A DNA stretch of 49,605 nucleotides, from assembly GCF_030149235.1 (NCBI RefSeq), contig NZ_JASBRW010000065.1:1-49605 (forward strand), read 5' to 3'. Made by a program: the position numbers and the translations under genes. Below, piece by piece: positions 21,164 to 31,407 of this stretch. Under the pieces are notes generated by a model. It saw nothing but the letters and a program-made list of their open reading frames with translations, ran no database searches and was not told the DNA's origin. Each line of letters starts with the position of its first letter. The first letter of the stretch is position 1. The stretch comes from Maricaulis sp. Lineage in GTDB: Bacteria; Pseudomonadota; Alphaproteobacteria; Caulobacterales; Maricaulaceae.

Positions 21164-22495
21164 TTAGAAGCTTTCCGCGAACCAGCGCCACATGGCGGCC
21201 GGCCCACGGACCTCGCCATCACCCGCTCGGGAAGCCGCCCGCCGCGCGCCGCCGCCGAGCACGCGAGGGCCGGAAATCGCATCGGTCGCGCCACGCGTTT
21301 CACGGCGCACAATACCCGACACGGCGGAAAACGCCGGACCGGCGACCGCGTCGCCCAGTCCCGTAATGCCGCCCGGCCCCGCAACACGCACCTGTTTGCC
21401 AAAGACCCGGCTCGCCAGTTCAGAAGCGCCCGGGAGTTGTGCAGCTCCGCCCGTAAGCACCATGCGGCGCCCTCCGGCATCTTCCACGCCAGCCGCTTCC
21501 AGCCGGTCGCGGATCAGTTCGAACGTCTCTTCCAGGCGCGGACGGATGATGGAGTTGAGGAGAGAGCGTGGCGCTGAGCCATAAGCCGCTCCCTCCTCGC
21601 CCACCACCGACGGTACTTCGATCATCTGCTGATCGTCATCCGGGCTGTCCAGGGCAGAGCCGTAGAGAATTTTCAAACGTTCTGCAGCCGCCAGCGGGGT
21701 CGATAGCCCCCGCGCAACGTCCGCGGTGACATGGGCGCCACCGACAGGAACTGCATCAATGTGCAAAAGCGCGCCGTCCGCGAAGACAGCCGCCGTCGTC
21801 GCGCCTGCGCCCATATCAATCAAGGTGGCGCCGAGCTTTACCTCGTCATCACCCAGGGCGGACAGGCCAGAGGCGTAAGGGGTCGCGACCACGGCCTTGA
21901 GTCCAAGATGGCAGCGCTCGACGCAGGTCATGAGATTGCGCAGCGGCCCGACAGCAGCGGTGATCACATGCACCTCCACGCCCAGCGTCTTGCCATACAT
22001 GCCGCGCGGATCACGGATACCGCGATGGTCATCCACGGACCAGGACAGCGGAATGGCGTGCAGGAGGATGCGGTCATCCAGGGCAAATTCGGACAGGGCG
22101 CCGTCGAGAAGGCGGCGGAGGTCCCGGGCAGTGACCTCGCGATTGGGCAGATCGATCTCGGCCGCAATCCGCGTCGAGGTCGGCTGGCCTGCAGACAGGC
22201 TGACACTGACGGCGCTGACGGCCTGACCGGCCATGCGCTCGGCCTGCTCAACCGCGGTTCGGATAGCTTCGGACGCCGCATCCATGTCGACCACAGCCCC
22301 ACCACGCACACCACGGCTCGACTGGTGGCCCACACCGACCATGCGCGGACGCGGGCCCGCAATCGTCTGATCGGTCTTGGCAATGAAACACGCCACCTTG
22401 GAGGAGCCGACATCCAGCGCTGCATAGACCGCATTGGCGGGCGCAGCTTGCGGTGCTTGCGGTCGGCGCGACTGGAAGAAATTCAGGACATTCAT
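21164..22495 (-). CDS. ftsA: Cell division protein FtsA
   Basis: Actin-like protein that ties FtsZ filaments to the inner membrane and signals to the septal synthase. The 443-residue protein shows the first phosphate loop in AALDVGSSKVACFIA (near 27-41), the SHS2-type insertion around AGQAVSAVSVSLSAG, the second phosphate region LIDMGAGATTAAVF (near 225) and the adenosine motif MVLTGGAAQLPG (near 343). The last residues (PAAMWRWFAESF) form the amphipathic membrane helix. The start is coupled to ftsQ through a 4-base ATGA overlap. It is separated from ftsZ by the 141-base control region. Confidence 0.97.
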   Translation of the reverse strand: MNVLNFFQSRRPQAPQAAPANAVYAALDVGSSKVACFIAKTDQTIAGPRPRMVGVGHQSSRGVRGGAVVDMDAASEAIRTAVEQAERMAGQAVSAVSVSLSAGQPTSTRIAAEIDLPNREVTARDLRRLLDGALSEFALDDRILLHAIPLSWSVDDHRGIRDPRGMYGKTLGVEVHVITAAVGPLRNLMTCVERCHLGLKAVVATPYASGLSALGDDEVKLGATLIDMGAGATTAAVFADGALLHIDAVPVGGAHVTADVARGLSTPLAAAERLKILYGSALDSPDDDQQMIEVPSVVGEEGAAYGSAPRSLLNSIIRPRLEETFELIRDRLEAAGVEDAGGRRMVLTGGAAQLPGASELASRVFGKQVRVAGPGGITGLGDAVAGPAFSAVSGIVRRETRGATDAISGPRVLGGGARRAASRAGDGEVRGPAAMWRWFAESF

Positions 22496-23400
22496 GCGTC
22501 GCGCTCCCGCATCCCGGCTTCGGCAGCCCGCTCGGGCCGCGCACGGACGATCAGGTCGCCCTCACCGCGCAAATCAAAACTCTCTGCGGCCAGGCGCAGC
22601 ACCCCCCGCTCGGCATGCACGCGATCCAGGATCGCCAGCGCTGCGAGCACGTCACCCTCGGGCAATTTGATATCCGCCCCGCTATCGAGCCGCAGATTCC
22701 ACCGACGTTCGCCGACCCGCACGGCTCCGACCACACGTTCGGCGATATGCGGGAAACGCTCCAGCGCCTCGACAATCTCGGGGGCGGCGTCATTGGCACC
22801 AGCAGAAACGACAAGCGGCAGTGCCGGCGGATCCATGGCGTCGGCCAGGGCGATCACCACACCATCGCGATCGATGATGGCGAGCTCACCCTGGTTCTGC
22901 CACAGGGCATAAGCGGAACGGGTCTCGACCACGACGGCGATCCGGTTGGGCCAGAGGCGCGCGACCTGGGCGGTCCGGACGATGGGAAGCGCCTCGACAC
23001 GGGCGCGGATAATCTCGGGATCAACGGCGAAGATCGGTTGTCCGCCGGACAGCTGCGTCGCCTCAACAATCTTGTGTGCGATCACGCCCTGTGCGCCAGT
23101 GACATCAACACTGTCGACGGCAAAACCGATTCGGGCGAGCTGGGTCTGGGCTGTGCGGGTGGCATAGTCATTGACGGCGCCGAGCTGTCCGAACAGGGCG
23201 AGCACAGCAAGGCTCACCGCGGCCAGACCGGCCAACGCGATACCGCCCAAGCGCGCGGCATTCGCCACACGGTAACGCGCACCTCGGACTTGGGCCGTAG
23301 CCCAGTTACGCAAACGCCGCGGTGCGGACACCGCGGCGGACCTGGGTTTGGTTCTACGACGGACCGACTTTTTCGGTCCCCCGCGCCTCACCTTCGACAC
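22492..23400 (-). CDS. ftsQ: Cell division protein FtsQ
   Basis: A bitopic inner-membrane protein of the FtsQ/L/B divisome module. It has a basic cytoplasmic N-terminus ([11 protein letters not shown]), one membrane helix (near [18 protein letters not shown]), a POTRA domain beginning [14 protein letters not shown], and the FtsQ domain with [32 protein letters not shown] split across conserved blocks. I chose GTG at 23400 because GGAG lies eight bases before it. An ATG at 23421 in the same frame lacks a ribosome site and would lengthen the overlap with ddl from 13 to 34 bases. The stop overlaps the ftsA start. Confidence 0.93.
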   Translation of the reverse strand: MSKVRRGGPKKSVRRRTKPRSAAVSAPRRLRNWATAQVRGARYRVANAARLGGIALAGLAAVSLAVLALFGQLGAVNDYATRTAQTQLARIGFAVDSVDVTGAQGVIAHKIVEATQLSGGQPIFAVDPEIIRARVEALPIVRTAQVARLWPNRIAVVVETRSAYALWQNQGELAIIDRDGVVIALADAMDPPALPLVVSAGANDAAPEIVEALERFPHIAERVVGAVRVGERRWNLRLDSGADIKLPEGDVLAALAILDRVHAERGVLRLAAESFDLRGEGDLIVRARPERAAEAGMRERDA

Positions 23401-24302
23401 GACGCATTCTCCGCCATCCATGCTACGAGATCTGGAAACGCGATCCCGCAGTGAAGCGCCTGTTCTGGCGCCAAAGAGGTAGGAGTCATGCCGGGTTGGG
23501 TGTTAATTTCGAGTAACCATAGAGGCTGATTCGCTGATTCGTCGTAACGAAAATCAGAGCGCGTCAACCCCCGACAACCCAAGACTTTATGGGCCTTTAG
23601 CGCCAGTTCCATGGCAAGCTTCTCGATATCGGCCGGAATTTTTGCCGGTAAAATATGATCCGACCCGCCGGCCGCATACTTGGCCTCATAGTCGTAGAAC
23701 TTTGTGTTGGGGATGATCTCGGTGACCGCCAGCGGTTTATCTTCCATCACCGCCACCGTGAGCTCGCGGCCGGGCACATAGCGCTCGACCAGGACGTGAT
23801 CGCCCAGACCTTCAGCTTCGGCCGCCAGGTCGGCGGGCGGGCGATTGGCACCTTCCAGCACGATATGGACGCCGACCGATGACCCCTGGGCATTGGGCTT
23901 GGCGACATAGGGCGGTTTCATCGCATGTTCGCGCGCCGCCTCGAAACGGTTGACGATAATGCCTTCCGGGCAGGGAATACCCGCGGCCCGCAAGACGTCC
24001 TTGGCCATCTGCTTGTTCATCGCCAAGGATGAGGCGAGCACGCCGGAATGGGTATAGGGCTTACCGAAATGCTCGAGCACGCCCTGGACCAGGCCGTCCT
24101 CGCCCCATTCACCGTGCAGGGCATTAAAGACGATACCCGGATCGGCCTCGGCGAGCTGACCATACAGATCCCGCCCGGCATCGATCTCGACGACGTCATA
24201 GCCCTTTTCACGCAACCCCTCGGCTACGGCGGCCCCGGAAACGAGGGAAACATCGCGCTCGGGCGAGAGCCCGCCCATGAGAACGGCGATACGTTGGGTC
24301 AT
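23388..24302 (-). CDS. ddl: D-alanine--D-alanine ligase
   Basis: Joins two D-alanines with ATP to give the end of the peptidoglycan stem peptide, in the cytoplasm. The 304-residue protein is an ATP-grasp enzyme of DdlB length. Visible are [15 protein letters not shown] at the N-terminus, [18 protein letters not shown], the ATP lysine region [35 protein letters not shown] and the metal-binding [14 protein letters not shown]. It starts three bases before murB ends its coding region on the same strand and overlaps ftsQ at its 3' end. This position between murB and ftsQ is the standard one. Confidence 0.97.
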   Translation of the reverse strand: MTQRIAVLMGGLSPERDVSLVSGAAVAEGLREKGYDVVEIDAGRDLYGQLAEADPGIVFNALHGEWGEDGLVQGVLEHFGKPYTHSGVLASSLAMNKQMAKDVLRAAGIPCPEGIIVNRFEAAREHAMKPPYVAKPNAQGSSVGVHIVLEGANRPPADLAAEAEGLGDHVLVERYVPGRELTVAVMEDKPLAVTEIIPNTKFYDYEAKYAAGGSDHILPAKIPADIEKLAMELALKAHKVLGCRGLTRSDFRYDESANQPLWLLEINTQPGMTPTSLAPEQALHCGIAFPDLVAWMAENASCRR

Positions 24303-24305
24303 TCT

Positions 24306-25223
24306 CTAGTCCTTTTCCCCCACCCGTTTGACTTCCCAGCGCAGTTCGACGCCGTGCTGTTGCTTCACACGCGCACGAACTTCTTCGCCCAGACCTTCCA
24401 GATCAGCTGCGGTCGCGGTGCCGTCATTGATCAGGAAGTTGCAATGCTGCTCGGAAAAGCTGGCACCGCCGCGTGTGAGCCCGCGACCGCCGACACTGTC
24501 GATGAGCTGCCAGGATTTGCGCTGGTTCACAGTGCCGGGGGCATCGGGATTGGCGAAAGTGGAGCCGGAGGTCTTCTCGCGGATCGGCTGCGTGCCCTCA
24601 CGACGTGTCGTGATCGCCTCCATACGTTCCAGGATCGCAGCGGGGTCGTCGCGCTGGCCCTGGAATATTGCGGATGTGAATATCCAGTCCTCCGGGGCTC
24701 CGGAATGGCGATAGCTGTAGGCCAGCTCCCGCGGCGAAGCCGTATGGATCTGCCCCTGCCGGTCAACGGCCCGAGCCTCGATCACAACATCCTTGGTTTC
24801 CTGGTCATAACAGCCCGCATTCATCCGCAGGGCCCCGCCGATCATTCCTGGAACGCCTACCAGATATTCCAGCCCGGCAATCCCGGACTTCTGCGCCGTC
24901 TTGGCGACCATCTTGTCCAGCGCACCCGCGCCGGCCTTGATCTGCGTATTTGAAATCGCTTCAGACCGCGCGAACGGACCGGCCAATCGAATGACCACGC
25001 CGCGGATACCGCCATCACGCACCAGCGTGTTCGAGCCCGCACCCAGGACATACACCGGCACATCCGCAGGCGCCGCCGCCAGAAACGTCGCGAGATCATC
25101 CTCATCCGCCGGCAGGTACATCACATCCGCCGGACCACCGACCCGCAGCCAGGTCACATCTTTCAGGGGCGCGTTTTCGATATACTTGCCGCGCACCTCC
25201 GGAAGGCGAGAAATCAGGCTCAA
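24306..25223 (-). CDS. murB: UDP-N-acetylenolpyruvoylglucosamine reductase MurB
   Basis: FAD enzyme that reduces UDP-GlcNAc-enolpyruvate to UDP-MurNAc with NADPH. The 305-residue protein shows the FAD-binding segments [15 protein letters not shown] and [23 protein letters not shown] (as two blocks), [29 protein letters not shown], the catalytic serine in [11 protein letters not shown] and the C-terminal [21 protein letters not shown]. The length and lack of the extra loop fit the short type II form. Its start overlaps the stop of murC by four bases (ATGA), so the two are translationally coupled. Confidence 0.97.
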   Translation of the reverse strand: MSLISRLPEVRGKYIENAPLKDVTWLRVGGPADVMYLPADEDDLATFLAAAPADVPVYVLGAGSNTLVRDGGIRGVVIRLAGPFARSEAISNTQIKAGAGALDKMVAKTAQKSGIAGLEYLVGVPGMIGGALRMNAGCYDQETKDVVIEARAVDRQGQIHTASPRELAYSYRHSGAPEDWIFTSAIFQGQRDDPAAILERMEAITTRREGTQPIREKTSGSTFANPDAPGTVNQRKSWQLIDSVGGRGLTRGGASFSEQHCNFLINDGTATAADLEGLGEEVRARVKQQHGVELRWEVKRVGEKD

Positions 25224-26626
25224 GCCAGCGCCTCCAGCTCACCCTGCAGGGCATAGGCCCACTGGGTGATATCTCCGGCACCGAGGAAGATGACGACATC
25301 CCCCTCGCTGGCCCGGTCTTTCACTTCACGCGCCACATCATTGCGCGTCACGGCGATGGCTTCACGGTGACCATGCGCGACCAGGCTTTCCACCAGGCTG
25401 TCGCGATCCACGCCCTCAATCGGGTCCTCGCCAGCTTCAAAGACATTGGACACCATCACCGTGTCGGCATCGTTAAAGCAGGTGGAGAAGTCCTCAAACA
25501 GGTCAGCCAGGCGCGAATAGCGGTGCGGCTGCATGATGGCGATGACCTTGCTAGTCGAGGCCTGGCGCGCGGCCTTCAGGACCGCAGCGATCTCGACCGG
25601 GTGATGGCCGTAATCATCGATAATGGTTGCACCGTTCCAGCTACCGGCCTTGGTGAAGCGACGCTTCACCCCGCCGAACTCAGCGAGGGCCGACCTGGCC
25701 TTGTCCTCGGTCAGCCCCAGCTCACGTGCGGTCACCAGCGCTGCCAGCGTGTTGAGCACATTGTGCTCGCCAACCATGGGCAGGTGCAGGTCGCGCCAGG
25801 TCTCTTCCTCCTGGCCACGCACGCGGAAGGCGACGTCGAAGGTCGAACCGGACGGCTCGGCGCGGGCATTCTCGGCGCGCACATCGGCCTGCGGGTTGAG
25901 GCCATAGGTGATGACCCGGCGGTCCTCGACGCGGCTGGCGAGGGACTGCACCTCAGGATGGTCGGTACACAGCACGGCGAACCCGTAGAAGGGCAGGTTC
26001 TCGACAAACTGACGGAAGGCCTGGCGCAGCGTGTCGAAATCGCCGTAATGCTCCATATGCTCCGGGTCGATATTGGTGACGATGGCCACGGTCGAGCGCA
26101 GCTTGAGGAAAGAGCCATCGCTCTCATCAGCCTCGACCGCCATCCAGTCACCCAGTCCCACCTTGGCGTTGGACTGGTAGGCGGAAATAATGCCGCCATT
26201 GATCACGGTCGGATCGACGCCCGCCGCATCCATCAGTACCGCCGCCAATGATGTGGTCGTCGTCTTGCCATGCGTACCGCCGACAGCGACGGCGAATTTC
26301 AGACGCATCAACTCTGCCAGCATCTCGGCGCGGCGGACGACCGGGATTTTGGCGGCCCGCGCCGCAACGAGCTCCGGATTGTCGGGCTTGATCGCCGTGG
26401 ACACGACAATGGCGCCCGCACCCTCGACATTTTCGCCGGCATGGCCAATGGCGATGCTGGCGCCCTTTGAACGCAAGCGCTCGACATTGGGATTGGCCTT
26501 GATGTCGGACCCCTGGACCTTATAGCCCAGGTTCAGCATCACCTCAGCGATACCGCTCATGCCAATACCGCCGATACCGACGAAGTGGACCGGCCCGACG
26601 GGAAAGGGCAAGGCTGCGAAATTCAT
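25220..26626 (-). CDS. murC: UDP-N-acetylmuramate--L-alanine ligase MurC
   Basis: Adds L-alanine to UDP-MurNAc with ATP, the first amino-acid step. The 468-residue protein has [18 protein letters not shown] at the N-terminus (UDP-binding), the ATP loop [13 protein letters not shown] near residue 116, [27 protein letters not shown], and the C-terminal domain with [14 protein letters not shown] and [13 protein letters not shown]. All are typical MurC blocks. The start overlaps the murG stop by four bases and the stop overlaps the murB start by four bases. Confidence 0.98.
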   Translation of the reverse strand: MNFAALPFPVGPVHFVGIGGIGMSGIAEVMLNLGYKVQGSDIKANPNVERLRSKGASIAIGHAGENVEGAGAIVVSTAIKPDNPELVAARAAKIPVVRRAEMLAELMRLKFAVAVGGTHGKTTTTSLAAVLMDAAGVDPTVINGGIISAYQSNAKVGLGDWMAVEADESDGSFLKLRSTVAIVTNIDPEHMEHYGDFDTLRQAFRQFVENLPFYGFAVLCTDHPEVQSLASRVEDRRVITYGLNPQADVRAENARAEPSGSTFDVAFRVRGQEEETWRDLHLPMVGEHNVLNTLAALVTARELGLTEDKARSALAEFGGVKRRFTKAGSWNGATIIDDYGHHPVEIAAVLKAARQASTSKVIAIMQPHRYSRLADLFEDFSTCFNDADTVMVSNVFEAGEDPIEGVDRDSLVESLVAHGHREAIAVTRNDVAREVKDRASEGDVVIFLGAGDITQWAYALQGELEALA

Positions 26627-27729
26627 ACGAGTGCTCCGGTAACAAGTCCGTCGACCGCCTTGGCAAGTGCGTCTGCGGCATCGGGCCGGCCGAGCGAGCG
26701 CGCGGCGGCGGCCCGTTCGGTGAGATCCTTGGTATTGGTCAGCCGCGCCTCGAGCAGGTCTGCAAGACGGTCGGCAGTGAAATCGGCTTCTGTCAGGACA
26801 TCGGCGGCAAGCGCCTGGGTCAGGCTGTCCGTATTGGCGGTCTGATGGTCATCGGTCGCAATGCCGAGCGGACAGAAAATCGCCGGCCGGCCGACCCCCA
26901 TGACCTCTGACACGGTTGAGGCTCCGGCCCTTCCGATCACGAGGTGGCAGGCGGCATAGAGCTCACCGACATTGTGGAAGAAGGGTTCACAGGTCGCGTT
27001 CACGCCGGCGTCCTCATAGGTCTTGCGCGCCACATCGAGGTTTTCCTCGCGCGTTTGTTGGACGACATCAAGGCGAGACCTGAGCGATTCCGGGAGTTGT
27101 GCGATCGCTGCCGGGACCGTTTCCGAAAGCAGACGCGCTCCCAGAGAACCGCCCAGCACCAGGAGATTGATGCGGCCCGCCTCGCTCAATTCCGGATAAC
27201 CGGCCGCCCGGGCGGCCACGATCGGATCGCGCAGCGGGTTGCCCGTCAGCATGTGACGCTTGCGGGCGCGCTCCGGCAGCCGGTCAAGCCGTTCGAAACC
27301 GGACGCAACGAAGCCGGCCTTGGCGGCAAAGACACGGTTGACGCGCCCCAGAACGGAATTCTGCTCATGGATACAAAACGGGATACGCGCCACCTGGGCA
27401 GCGGCCAGCGCCGGAAAGGCCGGATAGCCGCCAAACCCCGCCACCACGTCCGGCTTCCAGGCTTTGAGAATACCCTGCGCCTGGGCCAGCCCCTGGGTCA
27501 GCTCGATGCCGGCCTTGAGCAGCTTGACGGGGTTTTTGGTCGACGGGCTGGCAGCATGGATCTCGTCAATCGCAACGGCCGGGAAGCCCTCGGTGTGCTT
27601 CATCCCGCGGGCGTCGGTGACAAGACGGATCTGCCAGCCGCGCTCGATCAGGGCTTCAGCGGCGGCCCGGGCAGGAAAGAGGTGTCCGCCGGTTCCCCCG
27701 GCGGCAATCAAACATCGGCGTGGTGTCAT
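26623..27729 (-). CDS. murG: MurG glycosyltransferase (lipid I to lipid II)
   Basis: Transfers GlcNAc from UDP-GlcNAc to lipid I at the inner face of the membrane, giving lipid II. The 368-residue protein has the N-terminal glycine-rich loop [19 protein letters not shown], the second loop [16 protein letters not shown], and the donor site [26 protein letters not shown] followed by DDHQTANTD. It is a GT-B fold enzyme of usual length. Both ends overlap neighbours by four bases (ftsW upstream, murC downstream). Confidence 0.97.
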   Translation of the reverse strand: MTPRRCLIAAGGTGGHLFPARAAAEALIERGWQIRLVTDARGMKHTEGFPAVAIDEIHAASPSTKNPVKLLKAGIELTQGLAQAQGILKAWKPDVVAGFGGYPAFPALAAAQVARIPFCIHEQNSVLGRVNRVFAAKAGFVASGFERLDRLPERARKRHMLTGNPLRDPIVAARAAGYPELSEAGRINLLVLGGSLGARLLSETVPAAIAQLPESLRSRLDVVQQTREENLDVARKTYEDAGVNATCEPFFHNVGELYAACHLVIGRAGASTVSEVMGVGRPAIFCPLGIATDDHQTANTDSLTQALAADVLTEADFTADRLADLLEARLTNTKDLTERAAAARSLGRPDAADALAKAVDGLVTGALV

Positions 27730-28853
27730 ATGGCGTAACGGCTCGAATAAGCCCCCGGGCGGCGGCGGGTGAAGGCGAGCAATAGCCCTGCACCAAAGGC
27801 CAGAGCCAGCATCGACGATCCCCCGTAGGAAACGAATGGCAAAGTCATGCCCTTCGGCGGGATCAGGTTCAAGTTCACGGCGATGTTGACAAGCGCCTGC
27901 AAACCGAATTGCAGCCCGAGACCCGCCACGGCGAGCTGGGCAAAATGATCGGTCAGGCGCATGGCCTGCATCCAGGCGCGGATGACGAAAATCGAGAACA
28001 GGCCGATAATCGAGAGTGAGGCCAGAAGACCAAATTCTTCAGCGGCGACAGAGAATATGAAGTCGGTATGGGCATCGGGCAGGAAGTGTTTCACCTCTCC
28101 CTCGCCAGGACCAACCCCGGCGACCCCGCCACGCGAAATCGCCTCGACAGCGCGCTCGATCTGATAATTGTCACCACTCTCCGGATTGATGAAACGGTCC
28201 ACGCGGCTGGCGATATGCGGGAAGGTCATATAGGCCGCCGCCGAACCGGCGGCCGCCAGCCCGCCGAGGCCCACGACCCAGATCCAGGACAGGCCGGAGA
28301 TGAAAAACACACCGCCAAAACACAGGGTCAAAAGGACGGTCTGGCCAAAATCAGGCTGGATCATCAACAGGGCCACGGATGCCAGATAGATCCCGAACGC
28401 GATAATCCGCCCGGGGATCGGCGCCCCGCGCTTTTCCTCGGCAAACAGCCAGGCCGCCGTCACGATCAGCGCCGGCTTGAGGAATTCGGACGGCTGCAGG
28501 CCGAAACTGCCAATGCGTATCCACCGCGTTGCGCCTTTCACCTCGTGACCGATGAAGGGCAAAGCCAACATCAGGACGAGTGAGCCAAGCAGGGCCAGCG
28601 CTGCAAGACGCCGCGCGCCCTTCGCGCTGAGCGAGGAAACGAACAACAAGCCGGCCACGCTGAGTGTCGCGAACACGCCCTGGCGATAGATGAAATGGAA
28701 CGGGTCGGAATAACCAAGCCTGTCAGCCGCGGCCGGACTCGCGGCCATGGACAGGAGTAAACCCGTTACGATCAGCGCCAGAATGGTGAACAGCAAGGTG
28801 CGGTCGACCCCGCGCCACCAGGTAATCACGACGCGTGGGGCCAGCGCCATCAA
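27726..28853 (-). CDS. ftsW: SEDS-family septal glycan polymerase FtsW
   Basis: Inner-membrane protein of the SEDS family that polymerises lipid II at the septum with FtsI as its partner. The 375-residue protein has about ten hydrophobic helices. Recognisable blocks are GATRWIRIGSFGLQPSEFLKPALI split over one loop, MIQPDFGQTVLL, the GPGEGEVKHFLPDAHTDFIFSVAAEEFG region and PPKGMTLPFVSYGGSSMLAL near the end. Placement between murD and murG, inside the dcw cluster, points to FtsW and not RodA. Its start overlaps the murD stop by four bases. Confidence 0.96.
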   Translation of the reverse strand: MMALAPRVVITWWRGVDRTLLFTILALIVTGLLLSMAASPAAADRLGYSDPFHFIYRQGVFATLSVAGLLFVSSLSAKGARRLAALALLGSLVLMLALPFIGHEVKGATRWIRIGSFGLQPSEFLKPALIVTAAWLFAEEKRGAPIPGRIIAFGIYLASVALLMIQPDFGQTVLLTLCFGGVFFISGLSWIWVVGLGGLAAAGSAAAYMTFPHIASRVDRFINPESGDNYQIERAVEAISRGGVAGVGPGEGEVKHFLPDAHTDFIFSVAAEEFGLLASLSIIGLFSIFVIRAWMQAMRLTDHFAQLAVAGLGLQFGLQALVNIAVNLNLIPPKGMTLPFVSYGGSSMLALAFGAGLLLAFTRRRPGAYSSRYAI

Positions 28854-30283
28854 GCGACACTCTCCACGGCCTCGCCATCATTATCGGCGTCCTCCAGCTG
28901 CAAGGCATGCTGCGCGAATTCTGCACCACGGGCCTCGAAATTGGCAAACTGGTCAAAGGAGGCTGCGGCCGGCGACAAAAGCACCACCGGATCCGGGCGG
29001 CCATCCGCCCGCGCCGCCAGGAAGGCCGCGCGAACTGCGTTGGCCAGGTCGCCGCACCGCTCGTAGGACAAACGCCCATCCAGCTCGGCTGCGAACTCAT
29101 CCTCGGCCTCGCCAATCAGAAAAGCCTTGGCGACACGTTCATAGCCCGGGCGCATAACCGAGAGGTCATCATCCTTCCCGCGTCCGCCAGCGATCCAGTA
29201 GATATTTTCGTACGACCCGAGCGCCTGCAGTGCCGCCAGTGCATTGGTCGCCTTGCTGTCATTGATGAAGCGAATGCCGTGATGCAGGGCGACCAGCTCC
29301 TGTCGGTGCGGCAGGCCTCCAAAGCTCTTCATCGCCTCCGCCGCTGCGCGGCCGCCCACACCAAGCGCGCGAACAGCCGCCATGGCTGCGGCCGCGTTCT
29401 GGGCGTTGTGCTTGCCAGGAAGCGCGCGGGCCTGCTTGAGATCGACCAGAGGAACCGACGCGCTGTCGATTGCCTCGTAAACCTTGGTGCCGAGCGCAAA
29501 CACGCCGCGCGCAAACACGCGACCGGCAGAAATCGGGATCACCAGCTCCTCACCTCGCTCGCGGCGCAGGCGCGAATAGCAGGCATTGGTCTCGTCATTA
29601 TCGATACCGATGACGGCAATGCCGTCGGGGGCCTGCATTTCAAACAGACGAATCTTGGCCTCGAAATAATTGTCGAACCCGCCATGACGCTCGAGATGGT
29701 CGGGTGAAATATTCAGCATGATCGCCACATCGCAGCGCAGCGACTGGGTCAGATCGATCTGGTAGGAGGACAGCTCCAGCACATAATAAGAGCCCGCCCG
29801 GGGTGGGTCCTGCGCCAGGATGGCATCGCCGATATTCCCGGCCACGATAGCATTGCGCCCGGTGGCACGCAGGATATGGCCGATCAGGGCGGTCGTGGTG
29901 GACTTCCCGTTGGTTCCTGTGATGCCGATGATTTTCGGCCGGCGGCGGCTCGGCAGCGCATTGAGGGCCTGGGCGAAAAGCTCCATATCCCCGATCACGG
30001 GCGCGCCGACGGCCTTGGCCAGCTCGACCATGCGATGCGGCTTGGGATGGGTTAGCGGTACACCCGGTGACAGGATCAGCGCGGCGATATCGCCCCAATC
30101 GCGTCGATTGAGATCGTCCAGCTCGATGCCTTCGGCGATGGCTTTTTCCCGCGCCGGCTCGGAGTCATCCCAGGCCGACACTTCGGCGCCACCCGCTTTC
30201 AGCGCCCGCGCGGCGGTGATACCGGTGCGGCCCAATCCGAACACGGCAACGCGCCGGCCCTTATATGTCTGGATCGGGATCAT
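28850..30283 (-). CDS. murD: UDP-N-acetylmuramoylalanine--D-glutamate ligase MurD
   Basis: Adds D-glutamate to UDP-MurNAc-L-Ala. The 477-residue protein has VAVFGLGRTGITAARAL at the N-terminus, the ATP loop GITGTNGKSTTTALIGH near residue 118, VLELSSYQIDLT, LNISPDHLERHGGFDNYFEAK in pieces, LPGKHNAQNAAAAMAA and the C-terminal FINDSKATNALAALQAL with WIAGGRGKDDDLS. These blocks mark MurD within the Mur ligase family. It starts 12 bases after the mraY stop and overlaps ftsW by four bases. Confidence 0.97.
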   Translation of the reverse strand: MIPIQTYKGRRVAVFGLGRTGITAARALKAGGAEVSAWDDSEPAREKAIAEGIELDDLNRRDWGDIAALILSPGVPLTHPKPHRMVELAKAVGAPVIGDMELFAQALNALPSRRRPKIIGITGTNGKSTTTALIGHILRATGRNAIVAGNIGDAILAQDPPRAGSYYVLELSSYQIDLTQSLRCDVAIMLNISPDHLERHGGFDNYFEAKIRLFEMQAPDGIAVIGIDNDETNACYSRLRRERGEELVIPISAGRVFARGVFALGTKVYEAIDSASVPLVDLKQARALPGKHNAQNAAAAMAAVRALGVGGRAAAEAMKSFGGLPHRQELVALHHGIRFINDSKATNALAALQALGSYENIYWIAGGRGKDDDLSVMRPGYERVAKAFLIGEAEDEFAAELDGRLSYERCGDLANAVRAAFLAARADGRPDPVVLLSPAAASFDQFANFEARGAEFAQHALQLEDADNDGEAVESVA

Positions 30284-30295
30284 GCGCCGTTTATC

Positions 30296-31399
30296 CTATC
30301 TCAGCTTCAGAGTGGCCAGTCCGATAAGGGCGAGAATGACGGCAATGATCCAGAACCGGATCACGATTGTCGGCTCGGCCCATCCCTTTTTCTCATAATG
30401 ATGATGAATGGGAGCCATACGGAAGACCCGCTTACCGGTGAGACGGAAACTGGCGACCTGCACCATGACAGACACCATCTCCAGCACGAACAGACCGCCG
30501 ACAATGGCGAGAACGATCTCGTGCTTGACCGCGACGGCGATGGCCCCGAGCGCGCCGCCCAGGGAAAGAGACCCGGTATCGCCCATGAAGATCATGGCCG
30601 GCGGGGCATTCCACCACAGGAAGCCGAGACCACCCCCGAGAAGAGCGCCGCAGAAGACCAGCAGCTCGCCCGTTCCCGGCGTGTGGTGAACCTGGAGATA
30701 TTCGGCGAAATCAACCCGTCCGACGACATAGGCAATGGCGCCAAAGGTCGCCGCGGCAATCATCACCGGCACAATGGCCAGCCCGTCGAGCCCGTCCGTC
30801 ATGTTCACCGCATTGCCCGCGCCGACAATGACAATACAGCCGAAGACGAAGAAGAGCGGGCCGATATTGAGGACGAAGTCCTTGAAGAAAGGAAAGGCAA
30901 CAGAGGTCGCCATGGCCGGGTCCATACCGCTCTCACGTGCGACATGAGTGGCCCAGAACACGGCAATCAGGGCGATGACGAACTCGCCCAGCAGCTTCAG
31001 CTTGCCACTGAAACCCGCCGTGTTTTGCTTGGAGACCTTGAGATAGTCGTCGATAAAGCCAATCAGACCGAAGCCACCGGTGACGAAAATCACAATCCAG
31101 ACATACTGATTGGACAGGTCAGCCCAGAGCAGTGTGCCAACCATGACACCGAGAAGGATCAGGAAGCCGCCCATGGTCGGGGTGCCGGCCTTTTCGATCA
31201 CATGTCGCTCAATGCCCTCTTCCCGGATCGGCTGGCCCCTGCCCTGCTTGCGCCGCAGCCATCCAATCATCGGCTTGCCGAACGCAAAGGCGATGATTAG
31301 CGCCGTCATCAGCGCACCGCCGGTCCGGAAGGTGATATAGCGAAACAGGTTGGCCAGCTGGAGGTCTTCCGCCAGCGGCGCAAACAACAAGTAGAGCAT
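30296..31399 (-). CDS. mraY: Phospho-MurNAc-pentapeptide transferase MraY
   Basis: Joins phospho-MurNAc-pentapeptide to undecaprenyl phosphate, giving lipid I in the inner membrane. The 367-residue protein has about ten membrane helices. The signature blocks are [11 protein letters not shown], the aspartate pair in [48 protein letters not shown] and [13 protein letters not shown] with the conserved histidines. Length and order are those of the family. It starts eight bases after the murF stop. Confidence 0.98.
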   Translation of the reverse strand: MLYLLFAPLAEDLQLANLFRYITFRTGGALMTALIIAFAFGKPMIGWLRRKQGRGQPIREEGIERHVIEKAGTPTMGGFLILLGVMVGTLLWADLSNQYVWIVIFVTGGFGLIGFIDDYLKVSKQNTAGFSGKLKLLGEFVIALIAVFWATHVARESGMDPAMATSVAFPFFKDFVLNIGPLFFVFGCIVIVGAGNAVNMTDGLDGLAIVPVMIAAATFGAIAYVVGRVDFAEYLQVHHTPGTGELLVFCGALLGGGLGFLWWNAPPAMIFMGDTGSLSLGGALGAIAVAVKHEIVLAIVGGLFVLEMVSVMVQVASFRLTGKRVFRMAPIHHHYEKKGWAEPTIVIRFWIIAVILALIGLATLKLR

Positions 31400-31407
31400 G
31401 GGCTGTT

